Positions 50,714 through 59,653 are shown, counted from the stretch's first letter. The stretch is DNA of 64,000 nucleotides from Solimonas sp. K1W22B-7 (GCF_003428335.1 NZ_CP031704.1:682001-746000); one strand, 5' to 3'. A program made the numbers and translations. The notes: generated from the letters alone by a model not told the origin.

Positions 50714-50728
50714 TGATACCCGGTATCA
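50714..50728. promoter_or_regulatory. TGATACCCGGTATCA palindrome upstream of TonB receptor
   Basis: A perfect 15-bp palindrome (7-bp arms around one central C), about 184 bp before the receptor start. It lies in an AT-richer 295-bp region (50531-50825) that contains no gene I can support. The adjacent TetR (47189-47857) is the likely ligand-responsive binder. Confidence 0.5.
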
Positions 50729-50825
50729 CTTATTTTCATGCCTCAAACGGGGGATACTTTCAGCTGAAGCCCGCAGCGCACAGCGGTCGCGTTTGCCTGA
50801 TTTCAATCCCCAGCCGGCTGCGCAC

Positions 50826-51605
50826 TCAGCCGCCGGCGCTGAAGTAGCGGCTCGGCGGCGCACCCAGCGCGCGGCGGAACATGCTGGTGAACGCCGCGGG
50901 GCTGTCGTAGCCCAGGTCCAGCGCCACGGTGGTCACCGCTTCTCCCGCCGCCAGCCTTGGCAGTGCCGCGAACAAGCAGGCCTGCTGTCGCCAGGCGGCG
51001 AAGCTCATGCCGGTCTGCTCGCGGAACAGGCGCGTGAAGGCGCGGCGGCTCATGCCCAGGCCCTTGGCCCACTGGTCGATGCCGTCATGCGGGGTGGGCT
51101 GGTCCAGCAGTCTGCGGCAGCGCCGCGCCAGCCGCCGGTCGCGCGGGAAGGGCAGCGACAGCGGCAGCACCGGCAGGCGCGTCATCTCCTGCTGCAGCAA
51201 CGCCATCAGCAGGCCGTCGCGGCTCGCCGGGTCGTATTCCAGCGGCACGTCCACCGCCTGCAACAGCAGCTCGCGCATCAGCGCCGACATGCCCAGCACC
51301 TGGCAGCGGTCCGGCAGGCCGGGGATGGCGTCGGGACGCACGAAGGCACTGCGCGTCTGTACCGGGCCCATGGTCATGTGCACGCTGTGCACCTCGCCGG
51401 CCGGCAGCCACACCGCCTGCTCCGGCGGCACCACCCAGGCGCCGTGTTCGGTGACCACCGTCATCACGCCGGTGGCGCCGTAGAGCAGCTGCGAGCGTCC
51501 ATGCGAATGCGGCTCCACCACGTGGCCGGCGAGATAGTCGTTGCCGATGGCCACCACGGCACTGGCCACGCGGTCGTACAGCGGCTGGTAGTGGACGTCG
51601 CGCAT
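50826..51605 (-). CDS. AraC family transcriptional regulator
   Basis: A 259-aa regulator. An N-terminal cupin-like sensor (AGHVVEPHSHGRSQLLYGAT; WVVPPEQAVWLPAGEVHSV) is followed by a C-terminal AraC double HTH (GLGMSRRAFTRLFREQTGMS; EAVTTVALDLGYDSPAAFTS, the Y-x-SPxxF pattern is intact). It is divergent from the Fsr-type exporter gene; by analogy with similar pairs it probably controls it. ATG51605 is chosen because the cupin begins there; the upstream frame would overlap the exporter. Confidence 0.9.
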   Translation of the reverse strand: MRDVHYQPLYDRVASAVVAIGNDYLAGHVVEPHSHGRSQLLYGATGVMTVVTEHGAWVVPPEQAVWLPAGEVHSVHMTMGPVQTRSAFVRPDAIPGLPDRCQVLGMSALMRELLLQAVDVPLEYDPASRDGLLMALLQQEMTRLPVLPLSLPFPRDRRLARRCRRLLDQPTPHDGIDQWAKGLGMSRRAFTRLFREQTGMSFAAWRQQACLFAALPRLAAGEAVTTVALDLGYDSPAAFTSMFRRALGAPPSRYFSAGG

Positions 51606-51723
51606 TGTTGGCCCGATCTCGATGAAAGCGTGCCCGGGCACGCAAGCGGGACGGATTATAGAGCGTAGAGTGCCGCGCCATCGCCAGGGTTGATACCCGC
51701 CCCGGGAGTTTATGGAGACATCC

Positions 51724-52950
51724 ATGCGTGAAGTGACCGCCCCCGAGGCACCGGCCCCCGCCGCGCCCTCGGCCGAGCAGACCGCTTTCGGCATCATTGC
51801 CGCGATCAGCTTCTGCCATCTGCTCAACGACATGATGCAGTCGCTGCTGCCGTCGATCTACCCGATCCTCAAGGACTCGCACGGCCTCAGCTTCGGCCAG
51901 ATCGGCATGCTCACCTTCGTCTACCAGATCACCGCCTCGCTGCTGCAGCCGCTGATCGGCAACTACACCGACCGCAAGCCCAAGCCCTACTCGCTGGTGC
52001 TGGGCATGGGCTTCACGCTGGTGGGCCTGCTGGGGCTGGCGTATGCCAACGGCTTCGTCGCGCTGCTGGCGGCGGCGGCGCTGGTGGGCACCGGCTCGTC
52101 CGTGTTCCACCCGGAATCCTCGCGCGTGGCGCGCATGGCCTCGGGTGGCAAGCATGGCCTGGCGCAGTCCCTGTTCCAGGTGGGCGGCAACGCCGGCTCC
52201 GCCATCGGCCCGCTGCTGGCCGCGTTCATCGTGCTGCCGCGCGGGCAGGGCAGCGTCGCCTGGTTCTCGCTGTTCGCGCTGCTGGGCATGTTCCTGCTGT
52301 GGAACGTCGGCCACTGGTACAAGAGCCATGGCCTGGCGCGCCTCAAGCCGCGCGCGGCACAGGCGAATGCGACGGTGGCACTGTCGCCGGTCAAGGTGAG
52401 GGCCGCCATCGCCGTGCTGCTGGCGCTGATCTTCTCCAAGTTCTTCTACATGGCCAGCATCACCAGCTACTACACCTTCTACCTGATCGAACGCTTCGGC
52501 GTGTCGGTGCAGTCGGCGCAGCTGCATCTGTTCCTGTTCCTCGGCGCGGTGGCGGCCGGCACCCTGGCCGGCGGCCCGCTGGGCGACCGCTTCGGCCGCA
52601 AGCCGATCATCTGGGTGTCGATCCTCGGCGTGCTGCCCTTCAGCCTGCTGCTGCCGCATGCCAGCCTGTTGTGGACCAGCCTGCTGAGCGTGCCCATCGG
52701 CTTCATCCTGGCCTCTGCGTTCCCCGCCATCGTGGTCTACGCGCAGGAGCTGCTGCCGGGCCGGACCGGCACCGTCGCCGGCCTGTTCTTCGGCTTCGCC
52801 TTCGGCATGGGCGGCGTCGGTGCCGCCGTGCTGGGCCTGCTGGCCGACGCCACCAGCATCGGCTTCGTCTACCAGGTCTGCGCCTTCCTGCCGGCGATCG
52901 GCCTGCTCACGGTGCTGCTGCCGGATGTGGCAGCGGAGCGGAGGGGCTGA
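51724..52950 (+). CDS. MFS transporter, fosmidomycin resistance (Fsr) family
   Basis: A 408-aa major facilitator with 12 predicted helices. The Fsr-specific run is very well kept: ISFCHLLNDMMQSLLPSIYP, GNYTDRKPKPYSLVLGMGF, GTGSSVFHPESSRVARMASG and HGLAQSLFQVGGNAGSAIGP. Fsr exports fosmidomycin; many relatives have unknown natural substrates. ATG51724 has GGAG 6 nt upstream and is preferred over ATG51712, whose GGGAG is too close. It is divergent from the AraC regulator. Confidence 0.9.
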   Translation: MREVTAPEAPAPAAPSAEQTAFGIIAAISFCHLLNDMMQSLLPSIYPILKDSHGLSFGQIGMLTFVYQITASLLQPLIGNYTDRKPKPYSLVLGMGFTLVGLLGLAYANGFVALLAAAALVGTGSSVFHPESSRVARMASGGKHGLAQSLFQVGGNAGSAIGPLLAAFIVLPRGQGSVAWFSLFALLGMFLLWNVGHWYKSHGLARLKPRAAQANATVALSPVKVRAAIAVLLALIFSKFFYMASITSYYTFYLIERFGVSVQSAQLHLFLFLGAVAAGTLAGGPLGDRFGRKPIIWVSILGVLPFSLLLPHASLLWTSLLSVPIGFILASAFPAIVVYAQELLPGRTGTVAGLFFGFAFGMGGVGAAVLGLLADATSIGFVYQVCAFLPAIGLLTVLLPDVAAERRG

Positions 52951-52967
52951 GCCGGGATTCGCACATG

Positions 52968-53039
52968 CAGGAGCGAGCTTGTGACCGCAGGAAATACCTG
53001 TGGGACTCGCGACAGGGTCGTTGTCGCGAGCAAGCCTAC
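52968..53039. repeat. degenerate GTAG-family REP pair
   Basis: CAGGAGCGAGCTTGTGACCG...GTCGCGAGCAAGCCTACC is a decayed inverted pair of the GAGCGAGCTTGCTC family, filling the 165-bp gap before the acyl-CoA dehydrogenase. Confidence 0.6.
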
Positions 53040-53115
53040 CCCGAACCGGTGAGGACGCCTCACCAGCCTCCTCCTAGGATGCCGGGCACCCCCCGAAACT
53101 GCCCGTAAACGCATC

Positions 53116-54267
53116 ATGGCCTTCGCAGACTCCAACAGCGCCGAACTCTCTTCCTGGCGCGACACCGTCATCCGCTTCCTCGCCGACGAAGTCGAGCCGC
53201 ACTACGAGAAATGGGAAAAGGCCGGCATCGTGCCGCGCGAGCTGTACATCAAGTTCGGTGAAGCCGGCCTGCTGTGCGTGGACCTGCCGGAGGAATACGG
53301 CGGCAGCGCCGCGCCACTGGCCTTCTCCTTCGCCATCGCCGAGGAGAGCGCGCGGCTGGGCTACATGTCGCTGACCTCCAACATGATGATGCACTCCGAC
53401 ATCGTCGCGCCCTACATCCTGCACCTGGGCAGCGAGGCGCAGAAGCAGAAGTACCTGCCGCGCATGGTCAGCGGCGAATGCTTCGGCGCGCTGGCGATGT
53501 CCGAGCCCGGCACCGGCTCCGACCTGCAGGCCATCCGCAGCTCCGCTACGCCGCACGGCGACGGCTGGCGCCTCAACGGCTCCAAGACCTTCATCACCAA
53601 CGGCCAGCACGCCGGCGTGGTGATCGTGGCCGCCAAGACCGACACCAAGGCCGGCGCCAAGGGCGTCACCCTGTTCCTGGTGGATACGGAACTGCCGGGC
53701 TTCCGCCGCGGCCGCAACCTGGAGAAGATCGGCATGCACGCCGCCGACACCTCCGAGCTGTTCTTCGACGACGTGCCGCTGGGCCCCGACGCCGTGCTGG
53801 GCCGCATCGGCAACGGCTTCGGTCACCTGATCGACGAACTGCCGCGCGAGCGCCTGATGCTGGCCGTGGCCGCCGTGGCCCACGCCGAGGGCGCGCTGGA
53901 GCGCACGGTGGAGTACGTCAAGTCGCGCAAGGCCTTCGGCCAGGCGATCTCCAGCTTCCAGAACACGCGCTTCGAACTGGCCAAGGTCAAGGCCGAAATC
54001 GAAGTGACGCGCGCCTTCTACGAGAAATGCTGCCGCCTCTACGAACAGGGCAAGCTCGACGTCCCCACCGCAGCCATCCTCAAGCTGTCCTCCAGCGAAA
54101 TGGAAGGCCGCGTGGTGGATGCCTGCCTGCAGCTGTTCGGTGGCTACGGCTACATGGCCGAGTACCCGATCTCGCGCTACTGGACCGACGCGCGCGTGCA
54201 GCGCATCTACGGCGGCACCAACGAGATCATGAAGGAAGTGATCGCGCGGTCGCTGGTGGGGCGCTGA
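53116..54267 (+). CDS. acyl-CoA dehydrogenase
   Basis: A 383-aa FAD flavoprotein of acyl-CoA beta-oxidation. ECFGALAMSEPGTGSDLQAI (FAD/substrate loop), FITNGQHAGVVIV, RKAFGQAISSFQNTRFELAK and CLQLFGGYGYMAEYPISRYW with RIYGGTNEIMKEVIARSL at the end are all standard; the catalytic base Glu is probably in YGGTNEI. The length is normal. The electron acceptor ETF is not in the window. It is monocistronic, with a terminator 30 bp downstream. Confidence 0.95.
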   Translation: MAFADSNSAELSSWRDTVIRFLADEVEPHYEKWEKAGIVPRELYIKFGEAGLLCVDLPEEYGGSAAPLAFSFAIAEESARLGYMSLTSNMMMHSDIVAPYILHLGSEAQKQKYLPRMVSGECFGALAMSEPGTGSDLQAIRSSATPHGDGWRLNGSKTFITNGQHAGVVIVAAKTDTKAGAKGVTLFLVDTELPGFRRGRNLEKIGMHAADTSELFFDDVPLGPDAVLGRIGNGFGHLIDELPRERLMLAVAAVAHAEGALERTVEYVKSRKAFGQAISSFQNTRFELAKVKAEIEVTRAFYEKCCRLYEQGKLDVPTAAILKLSSSEMEGRVVDACLQLFGGYGYMAEYPISRYWTDARVQRIYGGTNEIMKEVIARSLVGR

Positions 54268-54297
54268 ACCCTGCTCTTCGCAGCGGCGCGGCCAATG

Positions 54298-54330
54298 AAA
54301 GCCTGGAGCAAACTGCTTCAGGCTTTTTTT
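54298..54330 (+). terminator. Rho-independent terminator after acyl-CoA dehydrogenase
   Basis: AAGCCTG-gAGCA-aact-tGCT-tCAGGCTT followed by TTTTTTT: a near-perfect stem with a run of seven T. Confidence 0.85.
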
Positions 54331-54419
54331 GTGCGTCCCGGCAAGCATTCCGATCGCTCCGGTCCTTGGGAATAGAGAAGCTGCTTGCCCCGGCAGCCTT
54401 GCCCAGGTCAATCGGGCAA

Positions 54420-54443
54420 CAACCTGACTGAGTCGTCAGGTTG
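54420..54443. promoter_or_regulatory. lux-box-like dyad upstream of the lysozyme-fusion gene
   Basis: CAACCTGAC-TGAGTC-GTCAGGTTG: perfect 9-bp arms fitting ACCTGN8-10CAGGT and CT-N12-AG, the LuxR-type operator pattern. The continuation TTGCGATC shares TTGCG with the dyad at 6213-6230. CAGATT at 54455-54460 may be a -10. The rest of the 334-bp gap (54268-54601) holds the terminator and no gene I can support. Confidence 0.5.
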
Positions 54444-54601
54444 CGATCTGCTCGCAGATTGGAGATGGTGCCACTGCAGGTTGCGCCGTTGTGGCCCGAT
54501 GTGGACCTGGGAATTCGTCATCGGGCCTTCCAAGCGGGACAGTCGCCCCGGCTTCTGTTCTGAATGGCGCAGTGATGCGTGGGGGCAAAAAGGGGGATGC
54601 C

Positions 54602-56467
54602 GTGCGGAATTCTGGGCGCGCGCTCTGGCGAGCGTTGTCATGCGCGTTGTCGCTGCTGCTGGTCGTATCGACAGCCTCTGCGGATGCGGACGACGATTCG
54701 ATCCGGTGCACCGTCCAGCCGGTGGTCCCACCCGCGGCGCAGCCCGTAAATATCGATCGTGCCGTCTTCTGGCAGAAGCTCGCGGAAGTGATCAAGAAGC
54801 GAGATGTCTTCGTGCTCGATGGCAAACCGTACTACCTCAGGAGGGACTTCTCCGAGGGCACTCGCCGCGCCGGCACAGATGCCATCATCGACAAATGGGA
54901 GTCGGTGGGTGGAGGGGATTCGCGCCAGCTGGCTTATCTCCTGGGCACGGTCTATCGCGAGACGGTCTCGCGCATGCAGCCGGTGCGCGAGGCGTTCTGC
55001 GACGACACGCCCTGTGTCGTGAGTCGGCTCGGCGATTACATGGCCAAGCATCCAGGGCGCGTCAAGAAGAACTACGCCATTCCCGACGACCAGGGGCGTT
55101 CCTTTTACGGGCGCGGGCTGGCGCAGCTGTCGTTGAAGCAGAACTACAAGTGCGTCGGGCACAACCTCGGCTGGGGTGACGATCTGCTCAGGAATCCAGA
55201 TCTGGCGCTGGAGCCCGACCGTGCGTTGACGATCCTGGTCGAAGGTGCTCGGCGTGGGTTGTTCAAGTATCCACACCGGCTCGATCTGTACTTCAACGAC
55301 ACGAAGGAAGAATGGATCAGCGCGCGACGCGTCGTGAATCCGGGGTCGATGGATCACGCGCGCATCACCGAGCACTACGCAAGGCTGTTCTACAAGGCGC
55401 TGGGTCCAGCGACGTTAGCTCGATCTGCCGATTCCGCCAGCACGACGACCCGCCCCGTGCCCGCCGTCAGCGTGCCGCCGCCCGGCAGGCCTCTGGCGAC
55501 AGCGCCAACCGATCTTCAACCGCCAGCCGTCGCTGGCATTCAAACAGGGGATGCAAGGATGAAAGAGAGAAGATCAGTTATTTCACCAGTGCTCGGGGCC
55601 GTGCTTGGTGCGGTTGTAGCGGGTACCGCGTTGGCGGAAACGCCCCCGGCCGCGCCGGTAACTGCAGCTGCGCCGAGCGCGACTGCTGCGGCGCAGCAGG
55701 CGGAAGCGGCGGCAGGCGCGGCCGCAGCGGCCGCGGACAAAGCGGAGGAGGAGGCCGACAAGGCGGAGAAAGAGGCCGAAAAGGCTGCGGTCTTCGCTTC
55801 CAGCAAGGGGAAGCTGGCTGGCGATAAGGCTCGCTTCCGCGCGAATGCAGGGCCGTTCAAGAAGCGTTACGGAACCGGAACAGACAAGGAATACTGCGCC
55901 ACCGCTGGTTCGGTCGCGCGCATTTCCAAGGAAGTGGATACGGATGTGTATTTGCGCTTTACCCAGATCGGGTCGGTCGATAATGATCTGGACACGCCGT
56001 CAACCAAGGCACTGGAAGATTGCAAGGGCGATGATCTTGTGGCTACCGGCATCGCCTACAAAATCCCGCGGGCTGACTTTGAAAGTATGGAAATCAGCCT
56101 GCGGGGCTTCGAGTACGGTGGCTTGATCGTGCCCTTCAAGTACTATCTTGGCGGTGAGAAGAGCATCAAGTCTTCAGCGACCATCGCGCCCTACGTGGGC
56201 TATCACTGGCCAATTTTTTGGGGTTTGACGTTTACTCCCATTGCCGCCGCAGGAGTGGGCATGGTCCCCGTTGAGGGAGCCAGTGGCGAAACAGAGAACA
56301 AGACGGCCCTCTCTACCGCCATCGGCATGGTGATCACCAGCGCCAAGTCGGAGGAGTACAAGGCAGGCATTGTGTTCGGCAAGGATTTTCTTAGCAAGAC
56401 AGATCGCGCGAACGACGAAACCGTTGGCAAGGTCTGGTTCTCCCTCTATCTGGGTGTATCGATATAG
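54602..56467 (+). CDS. exported GH19-like lysozyme fused in frame to a second exported domain
   Basis: A 621-aa protein. Signal peptide RALWRALSCALSLLLVVSTA. Residues about 55-250 resemble a GH19/lysozyme-like muramidase: QLAYLLGTVYRETVSRMQPV and GRSFYGRGLAQLSLKQNYKC. A Pro-rich linker leads to a second, perfectly formed signal peptide starting at Met320 (ATG55559: RRSVISPVLGAVLGAVVAGT), then an Ala/Glu/Lys coiled coil (DKAEEEADKAEKEAEKAAVF) and a strand-rich domain ending SLYLGVSI, like a small outer-membrane barrel. No stop separates the parts. Start GTG54602 has AGGGGGA upstream. Either a true fusion or two genes whose boundary stop was lost; internal initiation is possible. A lux-box-like dyad lies upstream. 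Confidence 0.65.
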   Translation: MRNSGRALWRALSCALSLLLVVSTASADADDDSIRCTVQPVVPPAAQPVNIDRAVFWQKLAEVIKKRDVFVLDGKPYYLRRDFSEGTRRAGTDAIIDKWESVGGGDSRQLAYLLGTVYRETVSRMQPVREAFCDDTPCVVSRLGDYMAKHPGRVKKNYAIPDDQGRSFYGRGLAQLSLKQNYKCVGHNLGWGDDLLRNPDLALEPDRALTILVEGARRGLFKYPHRLDLYFNDTKEEWISARRVVNPGSMDHARITEHYARLFYKALGPATLARSADSASTTTRPVPAVSVPPPGRPLATAPTDLQPPAVAGIQTGDARMKERRSVISPVLGAVLGAVVAGTALAETPPAAPVTAAAPSATAAAQQAEAAAGAAAAAADKAEEEADKAEKEAEKAAVFASSKGKLAGDKARFRANAGPFKKRYGTGTDKEYCATAGSVARISKEVDTDVYLRFTQIGSVDNDLDTPSTKALEDCKGDDLVATGIAYKIPRADFESMEISLRGFEYGGLIVPFKYYLGGEKSIKSSATIAPYVGYHWPIFWGLTFTPIAAAGVGMVPVEGASGETENKTALSTAIGMVITSAKSEEYKAGIVFGKDFLSKTDRANDETVGKVWFSLYLGVSI

Positions 56468-56501
56468 TGGGTGCGGCGGGATTCCCGTCCGGGAACCATC
56501 C

Positions 56502-56530
56502 AAGGGCGGAGCGCAAGCTCCGCCCTTTTT
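56502..56530 (+). terminator. Rho-independent terminator after the fusion gene
   Basis: AAGGGCGGAGC-GCAA-GCTCCGCCCTT followed by TTT; a perfect stem. The convergent 56547 gene may use the same hairpin in reverse (AAAAAGGG side). Confidence 0.88.
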
Positions 56531-56546
56531 GCTGACACGGGGTCGG

Positions 56547-56894
56547 CTAGTACGCCCGGTACGCCCCGCCTCTGCCGGGATGGCGTTGCAGCCCCAGCGG
56601 CAGCTCGACCGAAGCGCAGATCGCATCCTCGATCTCGGCGATGGTCTCCACCAGCTCGCCGCGCAGCACGATCGGCCCCTGGCCGTAGAGCCGCCAGCCA
56701 TCCTGCGAGGTCCAGTCCTGCATCAGGTCCTGCAGGCGGCGCAGGCGCTTGAGCAGGTGCAGGTCGGGCTCGCCGTCGTAGAGCTGCTGGCAGATCGCGA
56801 TCACGCGCGCCAGAACCGGCGCACCCGCGCCCGGATCGGCCTTGGCGAAGCGGTTGAGTTCCTGGCAGGAGGCCAGGGCTGCGGTTTCATCCAT
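56547..56894 (-). CDS. hypothetical small alpha-helical protein
   Basis: A 115-aa soluble protein, mostly helical by eye (ALASCQELNRFAKADPGAGA; LARVIAICQQLYDGEPDLHL), ending in a Gly/Arg-rich tail. GGGAG lies 7 nt before ATG56894. I do not recognise a family. It is convergent with the lysozyme-fusion gene and shares its terminator. Confidence 0.6.
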   Translation of the reverse strand: MDETAALASCQELNRFAKADPGAGAPVLARVIAICQQLYDGEPDLHLLKRLRRLQDLMQDWTSQDGWRLYGQGPIVLRGELVETIAEIEDAICASVELPLGLQRHPGRGGAYRAY

Positions 56895-57099
56895 GAAAGG
56901 CTCCCAGTGGGGCCGGCGCAAGCGGCGCCGGAGAGGGGGCAGACCATCCTTGGCCGGCCAGGCTCACGGCCACTGTCGGTCCAAAGGGCTGAATCCGGCC
57001 TGAACGGCCGCGCCCCGACGGGGTCGGAAGAGGGCTCCGGCTTTGCCCGGGCTCGCCCGGCCGGGCATGATCCGGCGGCCGGCGCCATTGGCTTTGCCT

Positions 57100-57132
57100 A
57101 TCAAGGTCATGCCAACAAACAATTTCCTTGAT
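57100..57132. promoter_or_regulatory. inverted repeat upstream of ahpC
   Basis: ATCAAGG (57100-57106) and CCTTGAT (57126-57132) are perfect 7-bp arms separated by 19 bp, 62 bp before ahpC. The position suits a peroxide-responsive activator such as OxyR, but the sequence does not match the E. coli OxyR consensus well. Confidence 0.35.
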
Positions 57133-57194
57133 CGCCGGCCAGCCCCTAACCTAGCGCTTCTCCAGTCAAACCCCCACCCATAGAGGACGATGCA

Positions 57195-57758
57195 ATGTCT
57201 TTGATCAACACCGCGGTCAAGCCTTTCAAGACGACCGCTTTCCACAACGGCAAGTTCGTTGAAGTCACCGAAGCCTCGCTCAAGGGCAAGTGGTCCGTGC
57301 TGATCTTCATGCCGGCTGCCTTCACCTTCAACTGCCCGACCGAAGTCGAAGACGCCGCCGAGCAGTACGCCGAATTCCAGAAGGCCAACGCCGAGGTCTA
57401 CATCGTCACCACCGACACGCATTTCTCGCACAAGGTCTGGCACGAGACCTCGCCGGCGGTCGGCAAGGCCAAGTTCCCGCTCGTGGGCGACCCCACCCAC
57501 CAGCTGACCCGCGCCTTCGGCGTGCACATCGACGAAGAAGGCCTGGCCCTGCGCGGCACCTTCGTGATCAACCCGGAAGGCGTGATCAAGACGCTGGAAA
57601 TCCACGACAACGCCATCGCGCGTGACGTCAAGGAGACCGTGCGCAAGCTCAAGGGCGCGCAGTACGTCGCCAACAACCCGGGCCAGGTCTGCCCGGCCAA
57701 GTGGAAGGAAGGCGAGAAGACCCTGAAGCCCTCGCTGGAACTGGTCGGCAAGATCTGA
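57195..57758 (+). CDS. ahpC: alkyl hydroperoxide reductase subunit C (peroxiredoxin AhpC)
   Basis: A 187-aa typical 2-Cys peroxiredoxin that reduces H2O2 and organic peroxides. The peroxidatic Cys47 is in FNCPTE, and the resolving Cys166 is in [30 protein letters not shown] and [20 protein letters not shown] are standard. The length equals E. coli AhpC. It is cotranscribed with ahpF, which recycles it; a 13-bp perfect hairpin separates the genes. Confidence 0.97.
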   Translation: MSLINTAVKPFKTTAFHNGKFVEVTEASLKGKWSVLIFMPAAFTFNCPTEVEDAAEQYAEFQKANAEVYIVTTDTHFSHKVWHETSPAVGKAKFPLVGDPTHQLTRAFGVHIDEEGLALRGTFVINPEGVIKTLEIHDNAIARDVKETVRKLKGAQYVANNPGQVCPAKWKEGEKTLKPSLELVGKI

Positions 57759-57764
57759 CCTGCC

Positions 57765-57794
57765 GTCGCGGGCCGGCACAGGCCGGCCCGCGAC
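57765..57794 (+). promoter_or_regulatory. intercistronic hairpin between ahpC and ahpF
   Basis: GTCGCGGGCCGGC-ACAG-GCCGGCCCGCGAC: a perfect 13-bp stem with a 4-nt loop, no T-run. It starts 6 bp after the ahpC stop. Such a structure can protect the upstream message or cause partial readthrough, giving more AhpC than AhpF. Confidence 0.7.
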
Positions 57795-57867
57795 CGCCCC
57801 GAATCCGCAACACCCCGGTGCCAACGCGCCGGGCCGGGGAAATCATTCCCCGAAAATGGAGCAAGCC

Positions 57868-59451
57868 ATGCTGGATGCCGATCTCAAGGAACAACTGAAG
57901 ACCTATCTCGAACGGGTCACGCGTCCCATCGAGATCACCGCCAACCTCGACGGCGGTGACGCCTCGCAGGAACTGCGCGAACTGCTGAACGAGCTGGTCG
58001 CCCTGTCGTCGCAGATCAGCCTGCGCGAGCAGGCCGACGCGTCGCAGCGCAGGCCCTCGTTCACGCTCGGCACGCCGGGGCAGGACATCCACGTCCGCTT
58101 CGCCGGCATCCCGCTGGGCCACGAGTTCACTTCGCTGGTGCTGGCCCTGCTGCAGGTCGGCGGCCACCCCTCGCGCCTGGCGCAGGATGTCATCGAGCAG
58201 GTGCGCAAGCTGGAAGGCGACTTCCGCTTCGAGACCTACTTCTCCCTGTCCTGCCAGAACTGCCCGGACGTGGTGCAGGCGCTCAACCTGATGGCCGTGC
58301 TCAACCCGCGCATCCGCCACGTCGCCATCGACGGCGCCCTGTTCCAGGACGAGGTCGAGCAGCGCCAGGTCATGTCCGTGCCCAAGATTTTCCTCAACGG
58401 CGAGGTCTTCGGCTCCGGCCGCATGGGCGTGGAGGAAATCCTCGCCCAGGTCGACACCGGTGCCGGCGCGCGCGAGGCCGAAAAGCTCAAGACCAAGGCG
58501 CCGTTCGACGTGCTGGTGGTGGGCGGCGGCCCCGGCGGCTCCGCGGCGGCGATCTACGCCGCGCGCAAGGGTATCCGCACCGGCGTCGCCGCCGAGCGCT
58601 TCGGCGGCCAGGTGCTGGACACCATGGGCATCGAGAACTTCATCTCGGTGAAGGAAACCGAAGGGCCGCGCCTGGCCGCGGCGCTGGAGGAGCACGTCAA
58701 GACCTACGAGGTCGACGTGATGAACCTGCAGCGCGCCGAGAAGCTGCTGCCTGCCGGGTCTGACGGCCTGATCGAAGTGCAGCTGGCCAACGGCGCCGCG
58801 CTCAAGGCCAGGACCGTGATCGTCTCCACCGGCGCCCGCTGGCGCCAGATGAACGTGCCCGGCGAGAACGAGTACCGCAACAAGGGCGTGGCCTACTGCC
58901 CGCACTGCGACGGCCCACTGTTCAAGGGCAAGCGCGTCGCCGTGATCGGCGGCGGCAACTCCGGCGTGGAGGCCGCCATCGACCTCGCCGGCATCGTCGC
59001 CCACGTCACGCTGCTGGAGTTCGACAGCCAGCTGCGCGCCGACGCCGTGCTGCAGCGCAAGCTCCACAGCCTGCCCAACGTGCGCGTCATCGTCTCCGCC
59101 CAGACCACCGAGGTCACCGGCGACGGCCAGAAGCTCAACGGCCTGCTCTACAAGGACCGCGCCAGCGGCGAGACGCATCGCGTCGAGCTGGAAGGCGTGT
59201 TCGTGCAGATCGGCCTGCTGCCCAACAGCGAATGGCTCAAGGACACCGTGGCCCTGTCGCCGCGCGGCGAGATCGAGGTCGACGCCCATGGCCGCACCTC
59301 GGTGCCCGGCGTGTTCGCCGCCGGCGACGTCACCACCGTGCCCTACAAGCAGATCGTCATCGCCATGGGCGAAGGCTCCAAGGCCGCGCTCTCGGCCTTC
59401 GACCACCTGATCCGCACGTCCGCGCCGGCGGAGGAGCAGAAGGCGGCGTAA
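57868..59451 (+). CDS. ahpF: alkyl hydroperoxide reductase subunit F (AhpF)
   Basis: A 527-aa NADH-dependent flavoprotein reducing AhpC. The N-terminal double thioredoxin fold has SCQNCPD (CxxC). FAD binding is [20 protein letters not shown], the redox CPHC motif is AYCPHCDGP, and NAD binding is [20 protein letters not shown]. The C-terminal [20 protein letters not shown] binds FAD. GGAG 6 nt before ATG57868 decides the start over ATG57856. Terminated at 59470. Confidence 0.97.
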   Translation: MLDADLKEQLKTYLERVTRPIEITANLDGGDASQELRELLNELVALSSQISLREQADASQRRPSFTLGTPGQDIHVRFAGIPLGHEFTSLVLALLQVGGHPSRLAQDVIEQVRKLEGDFRFETYFSLSCQNCPDVVQALNLMAVLNPRIRHVAIDGALFQDEVEQRQVMSVPKIFLNGEVFGSGRMGVEEILAQVDTGAGAREAEKLKTKAPFDVLVVGGGPGGSAAAIYAARKGIRTGVAAERFGGQVLDTMGIENFISVKETEGPRLAAALEEHVKTYEVDVMNLQRAEKLLPAGSDGLIEVQLANGAALKARTVIVSTGARWRQMNVPGENEYRNKGVAYCPHCDGPLFKGKRVAVIGGGNSGVEAAIDLAGIVAHVTLLEFDSQLRADAVLQRKLHSLPNVRVIVSAQTTEVTGDGQKLNGLLYKDRASGETHRVELEGVFVQIGLLPNSEWLKDTVALSPRGEIEVDAHGRTSVPGVFAAGDVTTVPYKQIVIAMGEGSKAALSAFDHLIRTSAPAEEQKAA

Positions 59452-59469
59452 GGCTATTGCAGCAAAGCG

Positions 59470-59501
59470 AAGGGGCGAAGCGCAGGCTTCGCCCCTTTTT
59501 T
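59470..59501 (+). terminator. Rho-independent terminator after ahpF
   Basis: AAGGGGCGAAGC-GCAG-GCTTCGCCCCTT followed by TTTT; a perfect 12-bp stem. Confidence 0.9.
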
Positions 59502-59521
59502 GTTCCCCAGCGCTTGCTCTT

Positions 59522-59607
59522 GTAGGAGCGAGCTTGCTCGCGACAAGCCCATCGTCGCCGCCAAACCCCGTAGGGCGGATCCATGATCCGCCTGTCGCAA
59601 AGCGACA
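59522..59607. repeat. two GTAG-type REP elements of different families
   Basis: GTAGGAGCGAGCTTGCTCGC (59522-59541) and GTAGGGCGGATCCATGATCC (from 59570) lie in direct order. They belong to the GAGCGAG and GGGCGGxTC families seen at 9069 and 6792. Most of the 507-bp gap 59452-59958 is this, the terminator and one doubtful small gene. Confidence 0.7.
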
Positions 59608-59653
59608 CGAGCACCTCACCGCCCCTCCAAAACCCACCCCAGGATTCATCACG

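Noticed and set aside
57100-57132. A confident OxyR binding site
   Set aside because: The inverted repeat exists, but spacing and sequence do not match the ATAG-N7 pattern; listed only as a possible regulatory repeat.
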